From positions 806,001-870,000 of the forward strand of contig NZ_SUKA01000001.1 of NCBI RefSeq assembly GCF_005049105.1: a DNA stretch of 64,000 nucleotides, written 5' to 3'. This DNA comes from Sphingobacterium alkalisoli (GTDB lineage: Bacteria; Bacteroidota; Bacteroidia; Sphingobacteriales; Sphingobacteriaceae). Every line of letters begins with the position of its first letter. Positions within the stretch are counted from its first letter, which is position 1. The translations under genes and the position numbers were made by a program. A model generated the notes under the pieces. That model ran no database searches, was not told the DNA's origin, and saw only the letters and a program-made list of their open reading frames with translations. Shown in pieces: positions 26,399-34,381 of the stretch.

Positions 26399-26911
26399 TT
26401 ATTTTTTTAGATAACGTTCTTGTAGAATGATACGGTGATGATTCAAGTGGCCAGCAATGACATAAATAAATGCGCGTACGCTAATTAAGCGATCTGAAGC
26501 CATTCCTTTGCGATTAAGCTCGGTCTCATTCAACAAATTAAAGAAAATTAAATTGGCCTTTCTCAAATGGATGAATTCTTCGATCACGCTCTCAAATGTG
26601 CGCTCGTTATGACGGCCATTTGCAACAAATTCATCTTGTTCAAAGGCTGCTAAGGCAGTCATATCATTTCGAGCAAACCGCAATGCTCTATAGGCCATGA
26701 CCCGCTCGGTGTCCAATATATGACATAATACTTCTTTTACCGTCCACTTGTCTTCTGCATAGGCATATGTGCCTAATTCTTCGGGTATGCTGCGGATAAA
26801 TTCGGGAAAAGATTCAATTTGAAGCACAAGTTCTTCTTTTATATCGCCAACTATTGTTTCAATATAATCACTGTATATAGCTGGATATTCATCAGACTTG
26901 AGTTGGTTCAT
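26399..26911 (-). CDS. DinB-family protein
   Basis: A 170-residue four-helix-bundle protein of the DinB/YfiT-like superfamily. Likely metal-binding His residues occur in VKEVLCHILDTERV (helix 2) and in AGHLNHHRIILQERY (helix 4), matching the three-His pattern of the family. Family members include thiol-S-transferases and many uncharacterised proteins, so the reaction is unknown. Its start overlaps the end of the histidine kinase gene by 20 bases and the thioesterase gene follows after one base. Confidence 0.88.
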   Translation of the reverse strand: MNQLKSDEYPAIYSDYIETIVGDIKEELVLQIESFPEFIRSIPEELGTYAYAEDKWTVKEVLCHILDTERVMAYRALRFARNDMTALAAFEQDEFVANGRHNERTFESVIEEFIHLRKANLIFFNLLNETELNRKGMASDRLISVRAFIYVIAGHLNHHRIILQERYLKK

Positions 26912-28115
26912 AGCGTAAGTTACTTTTTAATATTATCCTAAATGTGGTTCCTCTACCGATTTCAGATTCCTTGACAAAGATTTGCCCCTTGTGATAGCTC
27001 ACCATTCGTTTGGTAAGACTCAAGCCAAGACCCCATCCTCGTTTGCGTGTGGTAAATCCGGGTTGAAAGACGTTTTCAAAATTTGTACGAGCAATTCCTT
27101 TGCCATTGTCGCTAATGTCTATAAAAATTTCCTCTTTTGCAATATTTTCTGAAATGGTTACGATGATTTTCCCCTCAGTTCCGATTGCGTTGACGGCATT
27201 TTTAAGTAAATTTTCTATAATCCAGTCAAATAACTGGATGTTTAACATCGCTTCCACATGTCTATCACCTTCAATAACAAAAGTAATCTTATCACTGGTA
27301 CGTACACGGAAATAGGTTATGTAATCGTTGATGACACGGTATACATTGTGGTTTGTAAGAGAAGGGGTAGAACCAATCTTGGAAAATCGATCGGCTACTA
27401 TTTCCAGTCGTTGTACATCACGTTCCATCTCATTCAGTACACTATCATCTTCGGCTTTGTATTTTATACGGATCAGCTCCAACCACCCCATCAATGAAGA
27501 AATGGGTGTGCCTAATTGATGAGCAGCCTCTTTTGCCATACCCACCCATACGAGATTTTGTTCGGATCGTTTAATGGAATTGAATACTGTATAGGCAATA
27601 ATAAGAAACACGGCAATAAGTGATATCTGGACATACGGGTAAACACGGAGCTGGCGTAGTGCATCGGAATCGTGATAGTAGACATACCACTTTTCTCCCG
27701 TATCTAAATCAATGACAATGGGAGAATGCATTCTTTTCATCCCATTCAGCTGTTTTTCAAAATAGGCCGGATCGTATGCTAAATCTGCTTGAACGGTGTC
27801 TTCTATACGGATATTTGTCTTGGTCGAATCCAGATCCCGCCAAAAAATAATGTTTTCTTTTTGGTCGGTAATGATAGCGGGTAAAGTGAGGCTATCTCTT
27901 ACGGCATAAATAAAACTGATAAATTGATCGTCTACATCGGGCATGGTGACAATACTCCTCGTACTCATAGCCCATACCTCAGCTTTCGTGCGCTCTGATT
28001 TGGATAAACTTTTGACAAGGTAGTTTGTATATACAAGCGATGCGCCCCCTATCACTACCGCGAATAACAAAAGCAAGAATTTCCAAAGTTGTTTATTGTA
28101 CCTGTATGGATTCAT
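26892..28115 (-). CDS. Membrane sensor histidine kinase
   Basis: A 407-residue kinase with two membrane helices (about 13-32 and 165-185) flanking a periplasmic sensor of about 130 residues. The phosphorylated His is in KEAAHQLGTPISSLMG, the N box is ENLLKNAVNAIG, the G1 box is DNGKGIA and the G2 box is GWGLGLSLTKRM. All catalytic motifs are intact. No response regulator gene adjoins it. It is transcribed with a DinB-family protein and a thioesterase, and diverges from gltX. The signal and target are unknown. Confidence 0.93.
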   Translation of the reverse strand: MNPYRYNKQLWKFLLLLFAVVIGGASLVYTNYLVKSLSKSERTKAEVWAMSTRSIVTMPDVDDQFISFIYAVRDSLTLPAIITDQKENIIFWRDLDSTKTNIRIEDTVQADLAYDPAYFEKQLNGMKRMHSPIVIDLDTGEKWYVYYHDSDALRQLRVYPYVQISLIAVFLIIAYTVFNSIKRSEQNLVWVGMAKEAAHQLGTPISSLMGWLELIRIKYKAEDDSVLNEMERDVQRLEIVADRFSKIGSTPSLTNHNVYRVINDYITYFRVRTSDKITFVIEGDRHVEAMLNIQLFDWIIENLLKNAVNAIGTEGKIIVTISENIAKEEIFIDISDNGKGIARTNFENVFQPGFTTRKRGWGLGLSLTKRMVSYHKGQIFVKESEIGRGTTFRIILKSNLRYEPTQV

Positions 28116-28200
28116 GATATATATCGTACCGCAAAATAAAAATTTTATTGCATAACTATTCTATTATAGCGATTTTTAAAGTAAATCCCCGATAAATATG

Positions 28201-28208
28201 TAATTTTG
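28201..28208 (+). promoter_or_regulatory. TAnnTTTG -7 box just upstream of gltX
   Basis: TAATTTTG ends four bases before the gltX ATG at 28213, implying a leaderless or nearly leaderless transcript. No clear -33 TTG at the usual spacing. Confidence 0.5.
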
Positions 28209-28212
28209 TTGT

Positions 28213-29733
28213 ATGAATTCACAAAAGAAAGTTAGGGTGCGGTTTGCACCTAGTCCTACAGGGGGATTGCATTTAGGGGGGGTACGAACGGCTTTGTTCA
28301 ATTATCTATTTGCGCGTCATCACGAGGGTGAATTTATTTTACGTATTGAAGATACTGATCAAACACGGTTTGTGCCCGGTGCTGAGGAATATATTACAGA
28401 ATGTCTTGCCTGGTGTGGGATTGAACCGGATGAAAGTCCGAGTAAGCCAGGATCCTTTGGGCCTTATAGACAAAGTGAAAGAAAACCTTCCTATCGTCAA
28501 TACGCAGAACAATTAATAAAAGATGGATATGCCTACTATGCGTTTGACACCGCAGAAGAACTGGAAGAGCAGCGTCGGATTTATCCGAATTTCAGATACG
28601 GCCACGAAAATCGAGCAAACCTGCGAAATTCACTAAGCTTATCAGAGGAAGAAGTTCAAAAGTTGCTTGAAGACGGGGTTCCTTATACTGTACGTATTAA
28701 AATGCCTGAAGATGAAGTGTTATCGTTTGAAGATATGATTCGCGGGCGTGTCTCTTTTGAAACAAAACTAGTTGATGATAAAGTCTTATTAAAGGCAGAT
28801 GGGATGCCTACCTATCATTTGGCCGTAGTGGTGGATGACAAGGCGATGGAAATATCACATATCTTCCGAGGAGAAGAGTGGCTGCCATCTGCTCCTGTAC
28901 ATGTTTTGTTGTGGGAATATCTCGGATGGAAAGAGAAAATGCCGTACTGGGCACATTTACCGCTGATTTTAAAACCTGATGGCAATGGTAAATTGAGCAA
29001 GCGCGATGGGGATCGGTTGGGGTTTCCGGTATATGCGATGAATTGGGTTGACCCTAAATCCGGTGGCTTGACAAAAGGTTTCAGGGAACTTGGCTTTATG
29101 CCGGAGGCTTTTCTCAATATACTTGCATTATTGGGATGGAATGACGGAACAGAACAGGAAATTTTTACCAAAGAAGAGTTGGTCCAAAAATTTACGGTAG
29201 AACGTATTAGTAAGAGCGGTGCCAAATTCGATTTTGAAAAAGCAAAATGGTTCAACCACGAATGGATTAAGCAAACCGATAATATTGCGCTAATTGTGCA
29301 AATGCGGAATATATTGGTTGAACATGGAATAGAAGAAGTGGATCCGGTCTTTTTAGATGGAGTGCTTTCTGCTGTGAAAGAACGTATGACATATATTTCA
29401 GACTTCTGGACGCAAACATCATTTTTCTTTCAGCGTCCTATTTCCTATGATGTGGAGGCTATTAAGCCGAAATGGAATGCGCAGAAAACCTCTTTTTTTG
29501 AAGAGTTAATAATAGAATTAATTGAGTTGCCTGTTTGGGAAGCATCGGCGTTAGAATCCTTTTTTAAGGAAAAAGTAGCTTTATCTGGAATGAAAGTCGG
29601 TGAGCTGATGATGCCTTTTCGCATTATGCTCGTAGGTGGCAAGTTTGGTCCTGATGTTTTTAAAATAGCAGAACTATTAGAAGAAAAAGAAGTAATTGGG
29701 CGAATCGAAGCAGCCTTGCCTCATTTTTCTTAA
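28213..29733 (+). CDS. gltX: Glutamate--tRNA ligase
   Basis: A 506-residue class I aminoacyl-tRNA synthetase. The HIGH signature appears as HLGG in FAPSPTGGLHLGGVRTALFN, and the KMSKS signature as KLSKR in GNGKLSKRDGDRLG near residue 260. The anticodon-binding domain makes up the C-terminal third. Because many Bacteroidota have a separate GlnRS, discrimination for tRNA-Glu is expected but cannot be read here. A strong terminator follows 14 bases after the stop. Confidence 0.97.
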   Translation: MNSQKKVRVRFAPSPTGGLHLGGVRTALFNYLFARHHEGEFILRIEDTDQTRFVPGAEEYITECLAWCGIEPDESPSKPGSFGPYRQSERKPSYRQYAEQLIKDGYAYYAFDTAEELEEQRRIYPNFRYGHENRANLRNSLSLSEEEVQKLLEDGVPYTVRIKMPEDEVLSFEDMIRGRVSFETKLVDDKVLLKADGMPTYHLAVVVDDKAMEISHIFRGEEWLPSAPVHVLLWEYLGWKEKMPYWAHLPLILKPDGNGKLSKRDGDRLGFPVYAMNWVDPKSGGLTKGFRELGFMPEAFLNILALLGWNDGTEQEIFTKEELVQKFTVERISKSGAKFDFEKAKWFNHEWIKQTDNIALIVQMRNILVEHGIEEVDPVFLDGVLSAVKERMTYISDFWTQTSFFFQRPISYDVEAIKPKWNAQKTSFFEELIIELIELPVWEASALESFFKEKVALSGMKVGELMMPFRIMLVGGKFGPDVFKIAELLEEKEVIGRIEAALPHFS

Positions 29734-29746
29734 CGATTTATCAGGT

Positions 29747-29790
29747 AATAAAAAACGCCAAGAAATTCCTATTTCTTGGCGTTTTTTATT
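29747..29790. terminator. Bidirectional-type intrinsic terminator after gltX
   Basis: A perfect 19-bp stem (29747-29765 with 29772-29790) with a 6-base loop. The stem has an A-run on its left and a T-run on its right, so it works as a terminator for gltX. Confidence 0.92.
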
Positions 29791-29823
29791 ACTTTAGAAG
29801 TTTTTAATACTTAAACCCCAATC

Positions 29824-30675
29824 ATGATAAAATCAACCTTTCTAAATTTATTGATCGTATGGAGTCTTACTGTCTTGACATCGTGCTCTTCCACTAGAGA
29901 TCTTTCCCGGGCAAATCCAGAGGAAAAACTTGGTTGGAAATTAGGTTCGCAGGCCTATACATTTAGGCTTTTCACCTTTGCAGAAGCGTTAGACAAAATT
30001 GACAGTTGTGAGTTACGCTATGTGGAAGCATACCCCGGTCAAATAATTGGTGCCGGAAGCCAGGAAAAAATGGGATACGGCCTTTCTGAATCAGGAAGAA
30101 AATTGGTGAAGGATTTATTGAAGAAAAAGAATATTACCTTATACGCTTTCGGGGTAGTAGGTGCTAACACCGAGGAAGAGTGGGAAAAGATTTTTCAATT
30201 TGCTAAAGATATGGAGGTAAAAGTGGTAAATGTCGAGCCCGCGGAGGAACATTTGGATATTATTTCCAGATTGTGTGATAAATACGATATTAAGGCAGCA
30301 CTTCATAATCATCCCCAACCCTCGAAATATTGGACACCGGATGTTGTACTTGCTTCACTGGATGGTAGAAGCAAGCGTATGGGAGCAGCAGCTGACGTTG
30401 GTCATTGGATGCGTTCGGGATTAGATCCGGTGGCGTGTTTAAAACAACTGGAAGGTCGCGTCTTTCACTTACATTTTAAGGATTTGAATACTTTTGGAGA
30501 TAAAAAGGCACATGACGTGCATTGGGGAACAGGAAAACTTCCGCTTCAGGAAGTTGTTAACGAGTTAAAACGTCAAAAGTTCTCGGGAATGCTCTCTGCA
30601 GAATATGAGTATAACTGGCAGAATAATAAAGACGATGTAAAACAAAGCGCAACAAATTTACGAGCTATATTGTAA
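29824..30675 (+). CDS. Sugar phosphate isomerase/epimerase-like TIM-barrel lipoprotein
   Basis: A 283-residue protein with a lipoprotein signal (VLTSCSS, Cys about 21), then an AP-endonuclease-2/xylose-isomerase-like barrel. Typical segments are GSQAYTFRLFTFAEAL, RYVEAYPGQ, ALHNHPQPSKYW, AADVGHWMRSG and FHLHFKDLN. The Glu, Asp and His residues of these segments are the expected metal ligands. Exported members are frequent in Bacteroidota, and some relatives take part in sugar oxidation or epimerisation pathways, so the exact reaction is open. It stands alone between two terminators. Confidence 0.87.
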   Translation: MIKSTFLNLLIVWSLTVLTSCSSTRDLSRANPEEKLGWKLGSQAYTFRLFTFAEALDKIDSCELRYVEAYPGQIIGAGSQEKMGYGLSESGRKLVKDLLKKKNITLYAFGVVGANTEEEWEKIFQFAKDMEVKVVNVEPAEEHLDIISRLCDKYDIKAALHNHPQPSKYWTPDVVLASLDGRSKRMGAAADVGHWMRSGLDPVACLKQLEGRVFHLHFKDLNTFGDKKAHDVHWGTGKLPLQEVVNELKRQKFSGMLSAEYEYNWQNNKDDVKQSATNLRAIL

Positions 30676-30688
30676 ATAGCGTTAAACT

Positions 30689-30722
30689 AACAAAAGCAGA
30701 TAACTTATTATCTGCTTTTGTT
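30689..30722. terminator. Bidirectional terminator between convergent genes
   Basis: Perfect 15-bp stem (30689-30703 with 30708-30722) and a CTTA loop. It has A/T-rich flanks on both sides, suited to ending both the isomerase transcript and the minus-strand halogenase-like transcript. Confidence 0.9.
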
Positions 30723-30731
30723 ATGTGTTAC

Positions 30732-31994
30732 TTATTCACCGATTACTTCTTTAAACGCAGCAGGATTGTTCTGTAAAAGATAAGCCATACTTCGAATTAC
30801 TCTGTCATGCTTTTTGACGAATGGATTTTCTTCGTTCCAGACATACCCAGCAAGTACAGCACATATTTTCTCTTTCACATCTTGATTTTCAGGACGGTGA
30901 AAAAATAAGGTCTGTAAGTTTCCGGTGTACCATTCCTTTACGTAGGTCGTGAATACGTCTATTCCTCTTTGCATATATGCTGCAAAATCCTGTTCCCAAT
31001 TGACGTTTTCGCCGTTGATTTGTTTCCAAGCTAGTTTAGCAGCTAAAATCCCCGACTCGGTTGCAAAACAAACTCCCGAAGAAAATACCGGATCCAAGAA
31101 TTCTGAACTGTTTCCTGTTAACGCAAATCCTTCGCCGTACATCTTGGTTACTGCGGCTGAATAATTTTTCAGATGAACAGGATCGAATAAAAATGTGGTA
31201 TTTGCAAAACGTTGCACGTAAAAATCGGAGAGTTGGATCGCCTTGCGCAATGCTTCTTCCGTGTGACCATTAGTAGATAGTTTGTCAATAAAATCCGTGT
31301 TCGCTACGATGCCCAGGCTTGTGTTGCCATTAGAAAAAGGAATAACCCATAACCATACCTCCGTGTCCAACACATCGAATGATATCTGTGTCCCTTCTAT
31401 ACCTTTTGGTCTCTTAACGTCATTTACATGCGAAAAAATGGCTGAATGAGGATGGAGTTGAGAAGGCTTATCTAAATTTAGCAACCGTGGTAGTACGCGG
31501 CCGTATCCACTGGAATCGATGACAAATTTTGCTTTGATTTGAGATGAATTTCCTTCTTTATCGACAACGGTCGTTATGGAATTTGTTCCCTGAAATGTGA
31601 TATCGGTGACCGTAGTTTCAAAGGCGATATCTACTCCTCTTTTCATCAGTGAATTTGTCATTATCTGATCGAAGTCGGCGCGTGGAATTTGCCATGTCCA
31701 ATCCCAACCTCCACCAAATTTCTTACTAAAATCAAAAATACTGATAATATTTCCCTTAATAAAACGTGCGCCGGGTTTTGGTTGAAAGTTTTGCGTATTG
31801 AGATCGTCAAACAATCCTGCTTCATCAAAATGATCCATAACACGTGGGATTAGGCTTTCGCCTACAACCAAGCGAGGAAATTTTGTTTTTTCAACTACTT
31901 TTATTTTTGCTCCTTGCTTTTGGAGGTATCCAGCAGCAACGCACCCAGAGGGACCAGCGCCAATGATTAAAATATCAACATCACCTGTACTCAT
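30732..31994 (-). CDS. Flavin-dependent halogenase-like oxidoreductase of the pigment cluster
   Basis: A 420-residue FAD protein. It has the nucleotide-binding GAGPSG at 12-17, the halogenase-type GESLIPR near 45-51, and WTWQIP at 99-104, which fits the WxWxIP signature of flavin-dependent halogenases. Lys73 in QPKPGARF could be the halogenase lysine that activates hypohalous acid. The alternative is a monooxygenase or a geranylgeranyl-reductase-like enzyme of the same superfamily. It diverges from the tyrosine ammonia-lyase gene across a shared regulatory inverted repeat, so it belongs to the flexirubin locus. A halogenase there would fit the known existence of chlorinated flexirubins. No flavin reductase gene is next to it. 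Confidence 0.8.
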   Translation of the reverse strand: MSTGDVDILIIGAGPSGCVAAGYLQKQGAKIKVVEKTKFPRLVVGESLIPRVMDHFDEAGLFDDLNTQNFQPKPGARFIKGNIISIFDFSKKFGGGWDWTWQIPRADFDQIMTNSLMKRGVDIAFETTVTDITFQGTNSITTVVDKEGNSSQIKAKFVIDSSGYGRVLPRLLNLDKPSQLHPHSAIFSHVNDVKRPKGIEGTQISFDVLDTEVWLWVIPFSNGNTSLGIVANTDFIDKLSTNGHTEEALRKAIQLSDFYVQRFANTTFLFDPVHLKNYSAAVTKMYGEGFALTGNSSEFLDPVFSSGVCFATESGILAAKLAWKQINGENVNWEQDFAAYMQRGIDVFTTYVKEWYTGNLQTLFFHRPENQDVKEKICAVLAGYVWNEENPFVKKHDRVIRSMAYLLQNNPAAFKEVIGE

Positions 31995-32012
31995 TCCTAA
32001 AGAATTAAATTT

Positions 32013-32058
32013 AATATGTTACTTTTGCGATGCAAAGCGAGAGCAAAAGTAACATATT
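32013..32058. promoter_or_regulatory. 16-bp inverted repeat with a TAnnTTTG box in each arm, between divergent pigment genes
   Basis: Arms 32013-32028 and 32043-32058 are perfectly complementary and separated by 14 bases. Each arm contains TACTTTTG in outward-to-centre orientation (plus strand 32020-32027; minus strand 32044-32051), an exact -7 consensus. A CAA at 32069-32071 gives a minus-strand TTG 17 bases from its box. It may be a face-to-face promoter pair, a dimeric-repressor operator, or both. Confidence 0.65.
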
Positions 32059-32115
32059 ATCTTAACCGCAAAGAAGATAATCTTAAAATTGAAAAAGTTA
32101 TAATAATCACTATCA

Positions 32116-33633
32116 ATGATTGCCATCAACAATGAATTAACTCTGGAAGGGTTCTCAAATATTTTACTGGGTCAACAAGAAGTTACTATTTCTGAGGAAA
32201 CACGTCAAGTTGTAAAAAGAAGCCATGAATTTTTAAAGTCATTTATTGAAAATAAGATAATCTATGGTATAAATACCGGATTTGGACCAATGGCTCAGTA
32301 TCGAATTCAAGATTCTGATCGCATTCAATTACAATACAATTTGATTCGCAGCCATTCTGCAGGTACTGGGGAATTGTTGCCGCCGGATGTGGTGAAGGCC
32401 GCAATGCTAACTCGTCTAAGCAATATTTCAAAAGGTAAATCGGGTATTCATATCAGCGTTGTTGAACGGCTACAGGATTTTATTAATCTAGACATCACAC
32501 CGGTGATCTTTGCACATGGAGGTGTAGGAGCAAGCGGCGATTTGGTCCAACTTGCTCATTTGGCACTTACCCTGATTGGTGAAGGAGAAGTTATCTACAA
32601 GGGCCAAAGAAGACCTACGACGGCCGTGTTTGCCGAATTAGGTTTAGTGCCGGTTGAGGTAGTCGTTCGTGAAGGTATTTCGTTGATTAATGGAACTTCC
32701 GTAATGACGGGAGCAGGATTAGTAAACTATTTTCATGCAAAGAAATTGTTGAAATGGTCGGTGGAGATGTCGTCTATTATGAATGAATTAGCAAAAGCTC
32801 ATGATGATCATTACTCAACTACGCTCAATGAAGTCAAAAAGCATCAAGGTCAACAGGATATTGCCCGCATGATGCGCGAACATCTCAGTGACAGTCAGCT
32901 GATCCGTAAACGTGAAGATGATTTGTACTCAGGAAACAATCTCGAGGAAATTTTTAAAGATAAGGTACAGGAATATTATTCACTACGTTGTGTGCCACAG
33001 ATTTTGGGACCTATTTTGGAAACAATTAGTGGAGTCGGCAGTATATTGGAAAATGAAGTTAATTCGGTAAGCGATAATCCCATTATTTCGGTAGAAGATG
33101 AAAATGTATATCACGGAGGTAATTTCCATGGGGACTATATTTCTCTTGAAATGGATAAATTGAAGTTGGCTATTACCCGTCTGACTATGTTGTCTGAACG
33201 TCAGCTTAACTACTTGATGAATGCTAAAATCAATGAGATTCTTCCCCCATTTGTTAATATGGGGAAATTAGGTTTTAATTTTGGAATGCAAGGAGCGCAA
33301 TTTACGGCCACGTCTACGACAGCAGAAAACCAGACCTTATCCAATTCGATGTACGTGCATAGTATCCCGAATAATAACGATAATCAGGATATTGTAAGTA
33401 TGGGTACAAATGCGGCTATGATCACCCATAAAGTAATTATCAACGCATATGAGGTTTTGGCGATTCAAATGATATCTTTAGCCCAAGCCATAGATATTTT
33501 ATCTTATCAAAATTTAGTATCTTCAAGAACGAAAAAGATATATGAGGATATTCGTCAGATTATTCCGGTCTTTTCAGATGACAAACCCCTTTACCCCGCT
33601 ATTAAAGCAGTAAAGGAATATTTAATGAAGTAA
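32116..33633 (+). CDS. Tyrosine ammonia-lyase (aromatic amino acid ammonia-lyase)
   Basis: A 505-residue MIO-dependent lyase. The prosthetic group forms from Ala139-Ser140-Gly141 in GGVGASGDLVQL. The protein closely resembles, from memory, the tyrosine ammonia-lyase of Flavobacterium johnsoniae (shared IYGINTGFGPMAQYRI, QLQYNLIRSHS and NGTSVMTG). His80 in the selectivity loop fits tyrosine rather than phenylalanine. It would deaminate L-tyrosine to 4-coumaric acid, the starter of the flexirubin aryl polyene. Automatic annotation often calls these histidine ammonia-lyase, but no hut genes are near and the context is pigment synthesis. It is the first gene of the long plus-strand operon. Confidence 0.92.
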   Translation: MIAINNELTLEGFSNILLGQQEVTISEETRQVVKRSHEFLKSFIENKIIYGINTGFGPMAQYRIQDSDRIQLQYNLIRSHSAGTGELLPPDVVKAAMLTRLSNISKGKSGIHISVVERLQDFINLDITPVIFAHGGVGASGDLVQLAHLALTLIGEGEVIYKGQRRPTTAVFAELGLVPVEVVVREGISLINGTSVMTGAGLVNYFHAKKLLKWSVEMSSIMNELAKAHDDHYSTTLNEVKKHQGQQDIARMMREHLSDSQLIRKREDDLYSGNNLEEIFKDKVQEYYSLRCVPQILGPILETISGVGSILENEVNSVSDNPIISVEDENVYHGGNFHGDYISLEMDKLKLAITRLTMLSERQLNYLMNAKINEILPPFVNMGKLGFNFGMQGAQFTATSTTAENQTLSNSMYVHSIPNNNDNQDIVSMGTNAAMITHKVIINAYEVLAIQMISLAQAIDILSYQNLVSSRTKKIYEDIRQIIPVFSDDKPLYPAIKAVKEYLMK

Positions 33634-33643
33634 ATTTAGCAGT

Positions 33644-34375
33644 ATGATCTGTGCATTAGTAACGGGAGGATCAAGAGGAATCGGACGTGCAATCTGTAAA
33701 AAATTGGCCGCAGATTCTGACTACTATATCTTGATTAATTATCAAGGTAATGAGGAAGCAGCAAAGCAATGCCTGTCACTAGTTGAGGAAGTTGGGGGCA
33801 AAGGAGAGATACTGAAATTTGATGTTTCAGATTCCGAGGCGGTAGAAACGGCACTACAGTCTTGGCTTGATAGGAATCCGGAAGCAACTGTGGAAGTTAT
33901 CGTTAACAATGCGGGTATTGCGCGAGACGGCTTATTCATGTGGATGAAAAAAGCAGACTGGCAATCCGTACTCGATATTTCGCTCAATGGCTTTTTTCAT
34001 GTTACAAATTTCTTTATCCAAAAAATGCTGCGTAACCGTTATGGGCGTATTATTAATATTGTATCCGTGTCGGGGGTGAAGGGTACCGCAGGACAAACGA
34101 ACTATTCGGCGGCAAAAGCCGGAATTATAGGCGCTACGAAGGCGCTTGCGCAAGAAGTTGCTAAACGAAATATTACAGTCAACGCAGTGGCTCCCGGATT
34201 TATACGTACCGATATGACCGCGGATATGGATGAAAAGGAACTCGTGAAGATGATTCCTGCGAATCGTTTTGGAGAAGCTGAAGAGGTAGCAGACCTAGTT
34301 TCTTTTTTAGCTTCAAAAAAATCTAGCTATATTACAGGTGAGGTTATTAATATTAACGGAGGTATTTATTCTTAA
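33644..34375 (+). CDS. 3-oxoacyl-ACP reductase (FabG-like ketoreductase)
   Basis: A 243-residue short-chain dehydrogenase with the NADPH motif GGSRGIGRA, the NNAGIARDG segment, catalytic Ser in SVSGVKG and the YxxxK pair in NYSAAKAG. In the flexirubin cluster it should reduce the 3-keto group after each ketosynthase step of aryl polyene extension. It is the only ketoreductase in the cluster, so it probably serves all carrier-bound intermediates. Starts 10 bases after the lyase gene. Confidence 0.93.
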   Translation: MICALVTGGSRGIGRAICKKLAADSDYYILINYQGNEEAAKQCLSLVEEVGGKGEILKFDVSDSEAVETALQSWLDRNPEATVEVIVNNAGIARDGLFMWMKKADWQSVLDISLNGFFHVTNFFIQKMLRNRYGRIINIVSVSGVKGTAGQTNYSAAKAGIIGATKALAQEVAKRNITVNAVAPGFIRTDMTADMDEKELVKMIPANRFGEAEEVADLVSFLASKKSSYITGEVININGGIYS

Positions 34376-34381
34376 GTAATT

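Noticed and set aside
32116..33633. Histidine ammonia-lyase (HutH) of a histidine-degradation pathway.
   Set aside because: No hutU, hutI or hutG genes are near, and both sequence and neighbours fit a tyrosine lyase of a pigment pathway.
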